Assembly (NCBI GenBank): GCA_965243825.1
Contig: CBDEVT010000001.1
Location: forward strand, 1,240,001-1,304,000
DNA from: JAJCYX01 sp965243825
GTDB lineage: Bacteria > Chloroflexota > Dehalococcoidia > Lucifugimonadales > Lucifugimonadaceae
Length of the DNA: 64,000 nt
Reading direction: 5' to 3'
This document shows positions 27,435-36,569 of this stretch, in pieces. The position numbers were made by a program, and so were the translations under genes. Every line of letters starts with the position of its first letter. Positions within the stretch are counted from its first letter, which is position 1. Below the pieces are notes generated by a model, which was given only the letters and a program-made list of their open reading frames with translations, was not told the DNA's origin and searched no databases.

Positions 27435-28295
27435 ATGATATCGACACCACGCCTTGGCTACTTCAATACGGGTGAAGTGGCGATTAACCATGCTGAATAC
27501 AAGCCGGAAGACCGCGACGGTGAGTTGAATTACCTGTTCATCCACGGAATAACAGGCCGCTACGAGACGTGGCTTGAGGTGGTCGATCCGATCAGGAGCG
27601 GAAATCGTGCCGTGGCGGTTGATCTCCGAGGCCATGGAAGATCAGGCCACACTACCGGCTCATATCGGTTACCAGATTATGCTCGCGATGTAGCGGAATT
27701 GATCAGGGACAAAAAGCTTGGACCCGCGACTGTAATTGGCCATTCGCTTGGTGCAATGACCGCGATTCAACTTGCTGCATCAGAACCGTCACTCGTGCAA
27801 GCGATCATTCTCGAAGACCCACCTCTTTTCGCCAGGCACATCATGGAGGACGGCGGGCAGGAACGGCACGAGCGGTTCGGCAACAATGCGAAGCTTGCGG
27901 GCTCCGGTCTAACTCTGCAGCAAATGGAACAGCAGATCAGGCAGGCACTTCCAGAAGCAACCGATGAGGTCATCCGCAAAAGCGCGCTCAGCCTCTTCGT
28001 TACAGACGCCGACGCCTTGTTTCACGTATATGACGAACGTATCGACTGGGAGCCAGAGATCGAGTCCGTGATGCAGTCCGTACGGTGTCCGGTCCTGTTG
28101 ATGCAAGGCAATTTCGAACTTGGCGCATGGATGCGCGAACCTGATGGTGCAAGGGCAAAGAACCTCTTCAACGACTGCACCTTGGAGTACTGGCAAGACA
28201 CCGGCCATTCACTGCATTCCGAACACCCGGACCGTTTTGTCGAGCAGGTAGCGAGGTTTGTCTCAGAGTCAATCCTGGCGGCTGGCACATCGTGA
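27435..28295 (+). CDS. Alpha/beta hydrolase (first of a tandem pair)
   Basis: 286 residues. HGITGRYETW holds the oxyanion segment, DLRGHGRSG is typical of lactonase/epoxide-hydrolase-like enzymes, and GHSLGAMT is the nucleophile elbow (Ser about residue 104). A late His lies in DTGHSLHSEHPD. Overlaps the next hydrolase gene by GTGA, so both are made together. Substrate unknown; possibly lactones or esters fed to the sugar-acid genes nearby. Confidence 0.85.
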   Translation: MISTPRLGYFNTGEVAINHAEYKPEDRDGELNYLFIHGITGRYETWLEVVDPIRSGNRAVAVDLRGHGRSGHTTGSYRLPDYARDVAELIRDKKLGPATVIGHSLGAMTAIQLAASEPSLVQAIILEDPPLFARHIMEDGGQERHERFGNNAKLAGSGLTLQQMEQQIRQALPEATDEVIRKSALSLFVTDADALFHVYDERIDWEPEIESVMQSVRCPVLLMQGNFELGAWMREPDGARAKNLFNDCTLEYWQDTGHSLHSEHPDRFVEQVARFVSESILAAGTS

Positions 28296-29134
28296 TCGAA
28301 GCAAAGACGAACATCACGCCCGTGGAGCGATTCGTTCACGTAGGAGACACGGCTCTAAGCGTTGCAGAGTGGCCCGGCGACGGTCCACCCATCGTGTTAG
28401 TTCACGGTTGGGGCGTCGCATGGCAGGTCTGGCTATCAGTTGCGCCTCTGTTTGCGAAGCAGTTCAGGGTCATCGCCTTCGATCTGCGAGGTCACGGCAG
28501 ATCCGGACGAGTACTCTCAGATCATCAACGCATAACCTGGGCTGAAGACACGGTCAGGCTGATGGAGAAATTGACCCCGGACGGAGCGTTTGTAATCGGC
28601 CACTCCCTCGGTGGGTGGGTCAGTCTCACGTTGCCGTCAATCGCACCTGGCCTCGCCAGAAAAATCGTCTCTGAAGATCCATATACAGGACCCAACTCAC
28701 TGGTTGGTGAACGGGCGCGTGGAGACGCTTCTCGAAGATCGAGGCCAGACCCTGAATTTGTCCAGAGGTCGGTGTCGGTGGAGCCGATCGCTGAAAGAAT
28801 AGCCGAGCAAAGCCCGCACTATTCATCCGAAATCGTAGAACGGCTAGCAACGATGCAGTTCCGCATGGATCCCGAGTTGATACGTGGTCGTGGTACGCGG
28901 AGCGAACCGGAGCGGAGCCACGACGAGGCGTTCTCAAAGGTCAATTGCCCGGTGCTGTTGATGCACGGCAACCCGGACAAGGGCGGGATCATGGAGGAAT
29001 CGGAAGCGGCAAGAGTCGCAGGAATCATTCAAGATATTCGAGTCGTTCACTGGCCTCACACCGGACACAACCTGCACGTCGCACGCAACTTCGACTTCGT
29101 GAAGTTCGTCAGGAAATTCCTGCTGGCTGATTAG
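28292..29134 (+). CDS. Alpha/beta hydrolase (second of a tandem pair)
   Basis: 280 residues from a GTG overlapping the previous stop. HGWGVAWQVW, DLRGHGRSGR, GHSLGGWV (nucleophile Ser) and HTGHNLHVA (catalytic His) are in order. Clearly related to the gene before it, so the pair arose by duplication, though they have diverged in the cap region. Followed after 9 bp by the mannonate-dehydratase-like gene. Confidence 0.86.
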   Translation: MIEAKTNITPVERFVHVGDTALSVAEWPGDGPPIVLVHGWGVAWQVWLSVAPLFAKQFRVIAFDLRGHGRSGRVLSDHQRITWAEDTVRLMEKLTPDGAFVIGHSLGGWVSLTLPSIAPGLARKIVSEDPYTGPNSLVGERARGDASRRSRPDPEFVQRSVSVEPIAERIAEQSPHYSSEIVERLATMQFRMDPELIRGRGTRSEPERSHDEAFSKVNCPVLLMHGNPDKGGIMEESEAARVAGIIQDIRVVHWPHTGHNLHVARNFDFVKFVRKFLLAD

Positions 29135-29143
29135 GAGCAGATC

Positions 29144-30124
29144 ATGTACGTCGGCACCCAGTATCCGATCAAGTCAGATACCGACTACGAGGTGCTGGCT
29201 CAGCTCGGTGTCAATCACATCAACGGGTATCCACCGGGCGGCGCCGAAACGTGGACTGCCGATGTGTTGAACGCTTACCGGGAGAAGGTTGAAGCGTACG
29301 GCATCAAAGTCGACATGGTCGCATTGCCGATCGGTACAAAGCCGGAAGACCAGCTTTCGCCAAACATCACGCTTGGGCTCTCACCAGACCGCGATCGCGA
29401 GATTGAGACCTGCCAGAACATCATCCGTGCCTGCGCCGCCGCAGGTATTCCGGCAGTCAAGTACAGGCTTTTCATCATCGGTATCACGCGAACCGAGCCC
29501 AGGCCGGGGCGTGGTGGAGCGCGAAGGTCCAGTTTCTACTGGGACGAGATCGATCAAAACGAACCACCCGGAGTGTGGGGCGAAGTCTCAGCAGACGAAT
29601 ACTGGGAACGGATCGACTACTTTCTTGAGCGCATCGTTCCGGTGGCAAAGGAACACAACGTTAAGCTTGCCTGCCATCCGCATGATCCATACACACCAGA
29701 TGGTTACAGAGGCGTGTCACGCGTTCTTGGCACCGTGGACGGCATGAAGAGGTTCGTTCAGATGCATGAGAGCCCGGTGCACGGTCTGAACTTCTGCCAG
29801 GGTACTGTGAGCGAGATGCTAGATGATCCTGCCGAAGAGATATTCGACGTGATCCGCTGGTTTGGTGAGCGGGACAAGATATTCAATGTCCATTTTCGCA
29901 ACATCGCTGGCCGAAAACTTGCGTTTGAAGAGACGTTCCCTGACGAAGGCGACATCAACATGGTCAGAGCTGCCGAAACGTATCGTGACGTCGGCTACCG
30001 GGGCATGCTCATGCCGGACCACGCTCCAAAGATCTCTGGCGAAAACGCAGACACGGTCGCATTTGCCTACTGCTACGGCTACATCAGGGCCGTGCTCCAG
30101 TCCATAGACGCCCTGGAAGACTGA
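29144..30124 (+). CDS. Mannonate dehydratase (UxuA)-like TIM-barrel protein
   Basis: 326 residues with an ideal ribosome site (AGGAG, six bases). The metal-binding and active-site motifs of UxuA are visible: LACHPHDPYTP, LNFCQGTVSEM, VHFRNIAG and MLMPDHAPKI. UxuA removes water from mannonate in hexuronate breakdown; this copy is a divergent member, so another sugar acid could be the substrate. Last gene of the 27.4-30.1 kb run. Confidence 0.82.
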   Translation: MYVGTQYPIKSDTDYEVLAQLGVNHINGYPPGGAETWTADVLNAYREKVEAYGIKVDMVALPIGTKPEDQLSPNITLGLSPDRDREIETCQNIIRACAAAGIPAVKYRLFIIGITRTEPRPGRGGARRSSFYWDEIDQNEPPGVWGEVSADEYWERIDYFLERIVPVAKEHNVKLACHPHDPYTPDGYRGVSRVLGTVDGMKRFVQMHESPVHGLNFCQGTVSEMLDDPAEEIFDVIRWFGERDKIFNVHFRNIAGRKLAFEETFPDEGDINMVRAAETYRDVGYRGMLMPDHAPKISGENADTVAFAYCYGYIRAVLQSIDALED

Positions 30125-30319
30125 CCATTTCAGAGCGAATCACCGAGAGAGTTCTCGCTCAAAGGCGGAGTTTTCTGCACCTGGAATCTATGAATCGATG
30201 CATCACGTAAACCTTGCGTGAGATCGACCGGATTGTTCGTGAATTCTGTAACAATTCCGATCTGGTGAGTTAAATCCTGCCCAGATCATCAAGGTATTCT
30301 CAGTTGAAAGGTACTTGAA

Positions 30320-30766
30320 TTGCGACCCCGGCTTCTAATGCTGCCTGTCCTCCTGTTGGTCCCGCTCGCGTTCGCCTGCTCAAGCTCAGGTTCGGAGCAG
30401 CCGACGGCGACGACCACAGTAACGGTGACAGGTACCCAGACAGACGTGAATCTGAATGAATGGGAGATTCAACTCGATTCGGCGACGCTCGTGCCAGATT
30501 CCTACGCATTCACGGTGAAGAACGACGGCAGTCAGGTTCACGAACTTGTGATCGTGAAGACCGATGCAGCGGTCGATGACGTGCCCGTTTCAGGCGGAGT
30601 GGCAGAACTGGATGGGATCGGAACTGTCGTCGGCAGCGTGAAGGACATGAGAGCAAGGGCAGAAGAGACTCTTTCAGTCGATCTCGATGCCGGAAACTAC
30701 CTGTTCATCTGCAACATACCGGGCCACTTCGGGCTTGGGATGGTGACGGAAGTCACGGTGAACTAG
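30320..30766 (+). CDS. Cupredoxin-domain lipoprotein
   Basis: 148 residues from a TTG with AAAGG nine bases upstream. Signal peptide and lipobox (LAFAC, Cys about residue 20), a short Thr-rich linker, then a cupredoxin fold. Copper ligands are all visible: His in QVHELVIV, then Cys, His and Met in CNIPGHFGLGM. A type 1 (blue) copper electron carrier tethered to the membrane; redox partner unknown. Confidence 0.86.
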   Translation: MRPRLLMLPVLLLVPLAFACSSSGSEQPTATTTVTVTGTQTDVNLNEWEIQLDSATLVPDSYAFTVKNDGSQVHELVIVKTDAAVDDVPVSGGVAELDGIGTVVGSVKDMRARAEETLSVDLDAGNYLFICNIPGHFGLGMVTEVTVN

Positions 30767-30783
30767 TCCTCGGGTTTAGCCGC

Positions 30784-31281
30784 TCAGGAAACGGTGACAG
30801 GAATATCGGTCTGCCTGTTCGTTCGCAGCCAGTCTCGTGCTTCTTCGCAAAAACGCGCCACAGCTTCAGATGGCGGCATATCGCCGGAGTCGAACATCGC
30901 TGTCTGAATAAATGGTCCACTTTTGCCAATCCGATCCCTGTCAGCCCTTGTGACGGGCTGAAGGACGTAGTGGATGTGGCCCGGCTCACCGCCGCTGAAC
31001 GACCAGAGCGTGCAGAAGACCTGGTCTGCGTCGCTTAGTTCCCTGGTGAGCCGGGTAAACAGTTGCAGGGCCGGACCCAGTTCCGCAGCTTCATCAGCGT
31101 TCAGGTCCCACAGGCCGACGCAGTGTCGGATTGGTTTTAAGATCAGAGTGCCGACACCCAGGGGACCGACGCAATGCTCGATCACCCAGGACGACGTACG
31201 CGCGATTTCGCCACCGGGCAACTCTCTCCTGCCTGCCGCAAGGTCACAGGCCATGCAGCCGACCACATCAGTCCCAGCCAA
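30784..31281 (-). CDS. HIT-like protein with altered histidine triad
   Basis: 165 residues from a TTG that overlaps the upstream gene by 14 bp; a GTG at 31266 is an alternative. An N-terminal CMAC and the WVIEHCVGPLGVGTLILKP segment are typical of HIT hydrolases. The triad, normally HxHxH, reads GHIHYVLQP, so the third His is replaced. It may bind rather than hydrolyse nucleotides, or use different chemistry. Confidence 0.7.
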   Translation of the reverse strand: MAGTDVVGCMACDLAAGRRELPGGEIARTSSWVIEHCVGPLGVGTLILKPIRHCVGLWDLNADEAAELGPALQLFTRLTRELSDADQVFCTLWSFSGGEPGHIHYVLQPVTRADRDRIGKSGPFIQTAMFDSGDMPPSEAVARFCEEARDWLRTNRQTDIPVTVS

Positions 31282-32302
31282 GAACCACTTCTCGGCCGGT
31301 CCGTGACGATTCTTCTGTCGCCTCCAGCACTTCTAGAACGCGCAAGCCGTGTTCTTGAGGAATCGGTGTATCTGCGTCGCCGCGTTCGAGTGATGCGATG
31401 AAGTCGGCAATCTCCTCCTCGAACGGACTCGAATCGTCCACTGCTTCCTCTTCCCATGTGCCTTCTGGTGTGTCTGCTACCCAGATTGCTGTCTTCTGCG
31501 AAGGATGCTGGCCGTAGGCTATACGCAGACGTGCCATTCCTTCGGTAAAGAACAGATCAGTGCCATACTCGGTGGCACCTTTCTCCCATGCGATGCGAGC
31601 GATCGTTGCCGTTACGCCGGACTTCCAGCGTATGAATGCCATCGCGGTATCGTCGGCCTTTATCTCGGGGTGCTCACTCTGTGGATACGTGATCTGGCCG
31701 ACTCGTGCACTAACGGTGTCGATATCGTTGCCGATCAGGTGGATTAGCCGGTCGATCTCGTGGGTGCCGTCCATCTGGCCCATGCCACCACCAAGCTCGC
31801 GGTCAAGCATCCATACTGGGCGACCATACGGCTGGTAAGGCTTGTGCCAGTAGTCATAGGCCATGATGAGGTCACCAAATCGCTTTGATTCAACGATCTG
31901 TTTCATCGCTTTAACTGGCCGCTGGTAGCGCTGAGTGTGTGCAGTCATCACCTTCACGCCGTTTTCTTTCGCAGCGGCCAGCATTTCGCGGCCCTCTGAG
32001 GGCCAGACAGCCATCGGCTTCTCAACGTAGACGTGCTTACCGGCGTTTGCGGCGTCAATAGCCGCCTGCTTGTGCAGCCAATGCGGCAATGTGACTACCA
32101 CTGCGTCTACGTCCTGGCGTTCCAGTGCTTCCTTGTAGTCAGAAACGAAATCGAGGTCCGGATAGGTGTCTTTCCATTTTGAAGCGGCCTCCGGATTGGC
32201 CTCAGCGACGACTTTGACTTCAGCGCCGGGGGCCTTACCAACCCAGTCGATGTAGCGGCCACCAATCCGACCTGTACCCAGTATTGCGACGCCGATGGTC
32301 AT
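31268..32302 (-). CDS. Gfo/Idh/MocA-family oxidoreductase
   Basis: 344 residues. NAD(P)-binding motif GVAILGTGRIGGRYIDW at the N terminus, the catalytic EKPMAVWPSEG (Lys of EKP), and the C-terminal domain with GGMGQMDGTHEIDRL. Acts on a sugar, inositol or related polyol; substrate not deducible. It fits the surrounding catabolic genes. Confidence 0.88.
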   Translation of the reverse strand: MTIGVAILGTGRIGGRYIDWVGKAPGAEVKVVAEANPEAASKWKDTYPDLDFVSDYKEALERQDVDAVVVTLPHWLHKQAAIDAANAGKHVYVEKPMAVWPSEGREMLAAAKENGVKVMTAHTQRYQRPVKAMKQIVESKRFGDLIMAYDYWHKPYQPYGRPVWMLDRELGGGMGQMDGTHEIDRLIHLIGNDIDTVSARVGQITYPQSEHPEIKADDTAMAFIRWKSGVTATIARIAWEKGATEYGTDLFFTEGMARLRIAYGQHPSQKTAIWVADTPEGTWEEEAVDDSSPFEEEIADFIASLERGDADTPIPQEHGLRVLEVLEATEESSRTGREVVLGWD

Positions 32303-32463
32303 GTCTTGCCTTTCCGAGTTCTGTGCGGAACCTGCCGACTAGCGAAATCTCAGCAGGCTTGTAATCCAGAAGTTTCTTCGGCGAGATTGTATGCCCGTAC
32401 GAATGCCTGTGGGACGATGTGAACGTTGGAATTCTGGGCACCGACGGACAAGCAGGCGAATCT

Positions 32464-33168
32464 CTACAGTGACAGCACTTTTTGCAGATCAGAGAATCGA
32501 TGCAAAGTGTGAGTGGGAGGCCTGAGGTCGGATGGCCACTTTCGCCCGTGACTCAGCCAGGCCGTATCGATGCTTGCTCTACGTGCGCCCTCGATGTCTG
32601 CAGTAGGAGAATCGCCCACGAATACGGCTTCGTCTGCCGTGTACCCCAGTCGATTAAGCGCTTCTTCGAATATCGCAGGATCCGGCTTTGATTTGCCGAA
32701 TTCACCGGAAATGACTACACAACCTGCAATTTTCTCAAGTCCAAGAGCAACCAGTTTGTCGCGTTGAAACGGTGGGCCGTCTGTGACCACTCCCCAGTCA
32801 ATTCCGACTCTCATCATCCGGGCAATTGTCTGGCTCATCGTGCGTTCCGGTTTGAACGCGGCTGGATAGTGACTCGCATGCCACTGGACTAGCTCATCTG
32901 CGCTCTCCCGTACATACGGCCAAGTCTCGACCAGTTTCGTGAAAAGCTCAGGGGCGAAAACATGCCCGCCAGCATCCCATTCGATGATCTGATTGACCGC
33001 TCCCTCTCGCTCAATCTGGGCCATGAGACCAGGTTGAGAAAAATAAAACTCCTCAGCCCACCGCCGAACCGCAGATGGCCTGTCACCGAGTGTTCCATCA
33101 AGGTCGAATAGCACTGCGGAATACGGGTACTGCTTCGGCCGTCGGCGCCCAGATTGTTGAGAGGTCAT
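32464..33168 (-). CDS. HAD-superfamily hydrolase (tandem copy, distal)
   Basis: 234 residues from the ATG at 33168 (a TTG eight codons upstream is open). Motif I FDLDGTLGD, motif II VVTDGPPFQ, motif III lysine in KSKPDPAIFEEAL and motif IV VFVGDSPTADIEGA. Member of a row of three paralogs transcribed together. Probably phosphatases of the REG-2/YjjG kind; substrates unknown. Confidence 0.85.
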   Translation of the reverse strand: MTSQQSGRRRPKQYPYSAVLFDLDGTLGDRPSAVRRWAEEFYFSQPGLMAQIEREGAVNQIIEWDAGGHVFAPELFTKLVETWPYVRESADELVQWHASHYPAAFKPERTMSQTIARMMRVGIDWGVVTDGPPFQRDKLVALGLEKIAGCVVISGEFGKSKPDPAIFEEALNRLGYTADEAVFVGDSPTADIEGARRASIDTAWLSHGRKWPSDLRPPTHTLHRFSDLQKVLSL

Positions 33169-33212
33169 GCGCAGAGCATAGCGAGATATCAAGCCTTAAT
33201 CCAAGGCGAAAT

Positions 33213-33893
33213 CTACTTTCGGAGGACCGTAGCAAGTTCCGAAACATGATCGACAACGACATCAGGCGAGTAGCCGGACTCGGCCCATGTACGGTCGCGC
33301 CTGACCCAGGCTGTTTTCATGCCTAGACTCGCGGCTCCGCCAATGTCGGCAACCGGATTGTCGCCAACGAACAGATACTCCTCAGGTCTAACGTTTCCTG
33401 CAATAAGCCTCATACCTTCACGAAATATTCCGGGATCAGGCTTTGATGCACCAAAGGATGCCGATATCACCAGGCCGGAATGCAGGTCCGACAGACCGAT
33501 CTGTTCCACCACTCGTTCTTGAAACGGCGGGCCGTTGGTGACAATACCCCATGGCATATCGGCATCGACTAGTAGTCGTGCGAGTTCGGTCACCCGTTCG
33601 TCAGGTTTGAAGAAGGACGAGTACTCTTTTTCGTACCACTCCTGCAACTCAGCAGGGCTTCGTGTCAGCGAGCCCCACTGGTCAAGCGCTCTGTGGAAGA
33701 TCTTTGCCTTGGGAAGAGTCGAGCCATCCGAATCCCAATCGTTCAACAGCGCATAAGCGGTTTCGAAGTCGCACGTGCCGTTGACAGCGGGCTCATCCTC
33801 CCAGAACCGCATGCACAACCGTCGGAATGCGCCGACTCGGTCAGCGAGCGTGTTGTCCAGATCAAACAGCACCGCATTGACCGATAACTCCAT
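33213..33893 (-). CDS. HAD-superfamily hydrolase (tandem copy, middle)
   Basis: 226 residues. Motif I FDLDNTLAD, motif II IVTNGPPFQE, motif III ASKPDPGIFREG, motif IV LFVGDNPVADIGGA. Starts three bases after the proximal copy ends, so co-translation is likely. The N-terminal DLDNTL form is typical of YjjG-type 5'-nucleotidases. Confidence 0.86.
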   Translation of the reverse strand: MELSVNAVLFDLDNTLADRVGAFRRLCMRFWEDEPAVNGTCDFETAYALLNDWDSDGSTLPKAKIFHRALDQWGSLTRSPAELQEWYEKEYSSFFKPDERVTELARLLVDADMPWGIVTNGPPFQERVVEQIGLSDLHSGLVISASFGASKPDPGIFREGMRLIAGNVRPEEYLFVGDNPVADIGGAASLGMKTAWVRRDRTWAESGYSPDVVVDHVSELATVLRK

Positions 33894-33896
33894 GAT

Positions 33897-34574
33897 CTAC
33901 AGTCCGAGCGCCTCGTACAGCTCATTGACGCTGGCAACAGTCAGGTTTGGAGGTTGCATATCGCTCGGAAACTGTCGATCCATGTGGATCCAGGCCGTCT
34001 GCATACCAACTCCGTGGGCCCCGATGATGTCAGTGTGCGGGTTGTCACCAACGAAAAGGATGTCACCCATGTCTGACTCGTCCAGCTCTAGCAAACGCAG
34101 TGCGTGCAGATATGGCTCTGGGTCGGGCTTGTTTGCCCCGTGCAGCTTGGTCGCAATCACGAACGGGATCATGTCTTCAAGTCCCGCGGATTTAACTTTC
34201 TGAAGCTGGTACTCATCACCGTTGGTCACAACGCCCCACGGAATGCCACTTGAGTTAAGCGCCTCGACAAACTCAACCGCTCCTGGCAGTGGCCGCATGT
34301 TAGCCACCATGTTCTTAAAGTAGTTGTGATAGTGCGAGTCGGCGTCGCCCGTCACTCCGGGCCAACGTTCCTGGATGGTGAGAAATGCTCCTCGCGGGTC
34401 CGTCGCGTTGTCCGGTGACAACGTCCAGAAAAAATCCCGGGCATCTGGCCATGAAATGTTCTCGTTTATTGCCTCGTGCTGGTCGTACAGCGATCGATAG
34501 AAGATGTCGTACGCACTACGACGGTCGATCAGAGTGTCGTCAAGATCAAATAGTGCCGCTCGAAATTCAGACAA
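33897..34574 (-). CDS. HAD-superfamily hydrolase (tandem copy, proximal)
   Basis: 225 residues from a TTG with AGGGG upstream. Motif I FDLDDTLID, motif II VVTNGDEYQ, motif III ANKPDPEPYLHAL, motif IV LFVGDNPHTDIIGA. First gene of the three-gene HAD row; all keep the catalytic residues, so none is decayed. Confidence 0.86.
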   Translation of the reverse strand: MSEFRAALFDLDDTLIDRRSAYDIFYRSLYDQHEAINENISWPDARDFFWTLSPDNATDPRGAFLTIQERWPGVTGDADSHYHNYFKNMVANMRPLPGAVEFVEALNSSGIPWGVVTNGDEYQLQKVKSAGLEDMIPFVIATKLHGANKPDPEPYLHALRLLELDESDMGDILFVGDNPHTDIIGAHGVGMQTAWIHMDRQFPSDMQPPNLTVASVNELYEALGL

Positions 34575-34750
34575 ATCTTTCCCCTAAGTTCACATTCTCA
34601 CGTACGAGGATAGACGAATGACACAGCAGTCGCAGTTAACACGTTGCGGCGGGAGGGCCAGATGTACACTTCCTGCGCTTCAGTCCGTGACGGTGGGTCA
34701 CGATGTACTTGATTCGTCCAGATCAGGATCGAGAAGAAACGAGAAGAAAA

Positions 34751-35014
34751 ATGGAACAAGCCCGGTCCCCAGAGGCGACTCAGCGACCCACGAAGAGCAC
34801 GACACCAGGGTTACGCAAGAAGAGTTTCAGCGAGTTATTCACCGTTGAAGAGCTTCTCCTCTACGGCGCCGCAATGGTCGTTTACATCGTGCTCGGCCTT
34901 CTGTTCAAAGACAAAGTCTTGAACGTAGGTGTCGGACCGATATTTTTCGTCTTGTGGATCTGGATCGTTCCGCCTCTTTTCAGGCGAATCCGTGAGAGGC
35001 TATCTGGCCGATGA
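34751..35014 (+). CDS. Small two-helix membrane protein
   Basis: 87 residues from the ATG at 34751, preceded by AGAAG; the frame opens 16 codons earlier. A polar, basic N terminus (to about residue 35) is followed by two hydrophobic segments, LLLYGAAMVVYIVLGLL and IFFVLWIWIVPPLF, and a basic tail. Overlaps the next gene by ATGA. Unknown function. Confidence 0.68.
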   Translation: MEQARSPEATQRPTKSTTPGLRKKSFSELFTVEELLLYGAAMVVYIVLGLLFKDKVLNVGVGPIFFVLWIWIVPPLFRRIRERLSGR

Positions 35015-35748
35015 GCTGGGCAGCACACGAGCTGGAAAACTTCTGGATTCTGAAGCATCTGGGCATGCGTGTCTCTTACCTGGGACTGCTGTTCGGCGCT
35101 CTCGCCCCGGACATGCTTACGAAGATTCCGGTGTACGGCTTCACAGCGCCTGGCATCACGCTTGCCGTTGATAATCCGGCGCAGTTCCATCGAGGCACGC
35201 CAGGATTTGGATTCACATCTTCGATCATGGCCGGGCTCATTGTTGCGGTAGTCGTCTACTTCCTGACTAAACGCAATACTGCATGGTTCTGGGGCACGTT
35301 CGTTGGATATGCGGCACATGCAATCACCGACATGTTCGATACGGCAGGAACGATGCTGTTCTGGCCGTTCTATAACGGGAATATTTCGGTTGGAGCCTGG
35401 GCGTACGGGGGAGAGCAGGGTAAGTTCGGCGACGCAATCGCCTATTACAGCAGCCTCGGTTTCGTGATGGACGTCGGTGTTCTGATTCTCGTACTGGTCT
35501 TCGCATGGCGAGTCCTAAGCAGCGACTATTTCCTGAGGGTTGTGAAGCCTGCCGATCCTGCCTGGGGTCTCATGGAACGCAAACTGCGCATGCCTGAGCG
35601 AGTGCAGATCGCTGTCTTCAGGGCCTTCTTCCTGTACGGGGCGACCCGGACGGTCGCGTGGGTGCTTATTGTTCACGGCATAGAGGGTTCACCCTGGGAC
35701 CTGAGCTGGGGCGGCCCGTACTGGGTGCCACCGTTTGAGCGCTGGTGA
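35011..35748 (+). CDS. YdjM/DUF457-like membrane metal-dependent hydrolase
   Basis: 245 residues. Polytopic membrane protein with conserved polar residues in GALAPDMLTK, FHRGTPG and AAHAITDMFDTAG, the pattern of inner-membrane YdjM-like hydrolases. Coupled to the small membrane protein upstream (ATGA overlap), suggesting a two-subunit complex. Substrate unknown. Confidence 0.75.
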   Translation: MSWAAHELENFWILKHLGMRVSYLGLLFGALAPDMLTKIPVYGFTAPGITLAVDNPAQFHRGTPGFGFTSSIMAGLIVAVVVYFLTKRNTAWFWGTFVGYAAHAITDMFDTAGTMLFWPFYNGNISVGAWAYGGEQGKFGDAIAYYSSLGFVMDVGVLILVLVFAWRVLSSDYFLRVVKPADPAWGLMERKLRMPERVQIAVFRAFFLYGATRTVAWVLIVHGIEGSPWDLSWGGPYWVPPFERW

Positions 35749-35803
35749 TGTAAGGTGCGCCGAACCGACGGTCGTTCAGTGAGTAGTGAGGAGCGATACT
35801 GGT

Positions 35804-36173
35804 ATGGCGGTAGTCAGTACAGACGGCTTCGGCGGTTTTTTTCTTCCGCTGTAAAGATCCACAGGCGCTTGCGAAGTGGTACGAAGACACCTTTGGCATT
35901 ACACAGGTAGGCTCAGGACCTCCGTGGACACAGGAGGCCGGATACACGGTCTTTTCACCGTTCCCTTCTGACACCGACTACTTCGGCCGCATGGACCAGC
36001 AGTTCATGCTGAATTTTCGAGTCACTGACATAGACGAAGTCGTAGATGCGCTGACGCAGGCTGGAGTACGCGTCGACGACCAGCGCATGGACGAGCCATA
36101 CGGGCGCTTCGCGTGGGCGTACGACCCCGAGGACAACAAGATAGAACTCTGGGAGCCTAAAGACCCGAGCTAG
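35804..36173 (+). pseudogene. VOC-family protein gene with a frameshift in a run of seven Ts
   Basis: The ATG at 35804 (GAGGAG upstream) starts MAVVSTDGFGG, then reaches TAA at 35852. If one T of the run at 35836-35842 is skipped, reading continues as FFFRCKDPQALAKWYEDTFG, the classic VOC opening, and runs intact to 36173, ending YDPEDNKIELWEPKDPS. So the gene carries exactly one extra base in a homopolymer. This could be a true recent mutation, a phase-variable site, transcript slippage or a sequencing error. The whole product would be about 122 residues. Confidence 0.82.
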
Positions 36174-36194
36174 GGCTGCGTGGGAGTTTTTCGC

Positions 36195-36560
36195 CTATCC
36201 CGGCTCGAAAAGCTCTATCGGGTTTCCGGCAGGGTCCTCGAGCAAGATCTGCCGACCACCGGGACCCGAGATGATGTCGTTCCGAAAGGCAGCGTCTGAC
36301 TCGATGAGTTTGGCCACAACTGCTTCGATGTCGCTCACGGGCAGCACTATGCGGTTCCATCCACCCGGAGCAGGCTTCGCTCCGTCGGGCATCGGTTTCG
36401 CGGCAGAACTGGGTGGACCGGCAAGCCAGAGCCTTAGATCCTCAAGTTCCAGGATCGCCATAGCCGGTCCGAACTGTTGAACTAACTCAAAGCCCAGAAG
36501 TTCAGTGTAAAACCCCACTGCCTCGTCGACATCTTCAACGAGGTATCGAAAACTGGCCAT
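36195..36560 (-). CDS. VOC-family (glyoxalase-like) protein
   Basis: 121 residues. MASFRYLVEDVDEAVGFYTE with FYTELLGF, then NRIVLPVSDIEAVV and the terminal DPAGNPIELFEP carrying the metal Glu. Separated from the enolase-superfamily gene by 9 bp on the same strand, so the two may act on related compounds. It converges with the frameshifted VOC gene. Confidence 0.86.
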   Translation of the reverse strand: MASFRYLVEDVDEAVGFYTELLGFELVQQFGPAMAILELEDLRLWLAGPPSSAAKPMPDGAKPAPGGWNRIVLPVSDIEAVVAKLIESDAAFRNDIISGPGGRQILLEDPAGNPIELFEPG

Positions 36561-36569
36561 GGTGAGTCC

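Noticed and set aside
35836..35842. Programmed ribosomal frameshift in the VOC gene
   Set aside because: No downstream pseudoknot or known slippery-site context is evident and VOC genes are not known for recoding; a mutation or read error is simpler.
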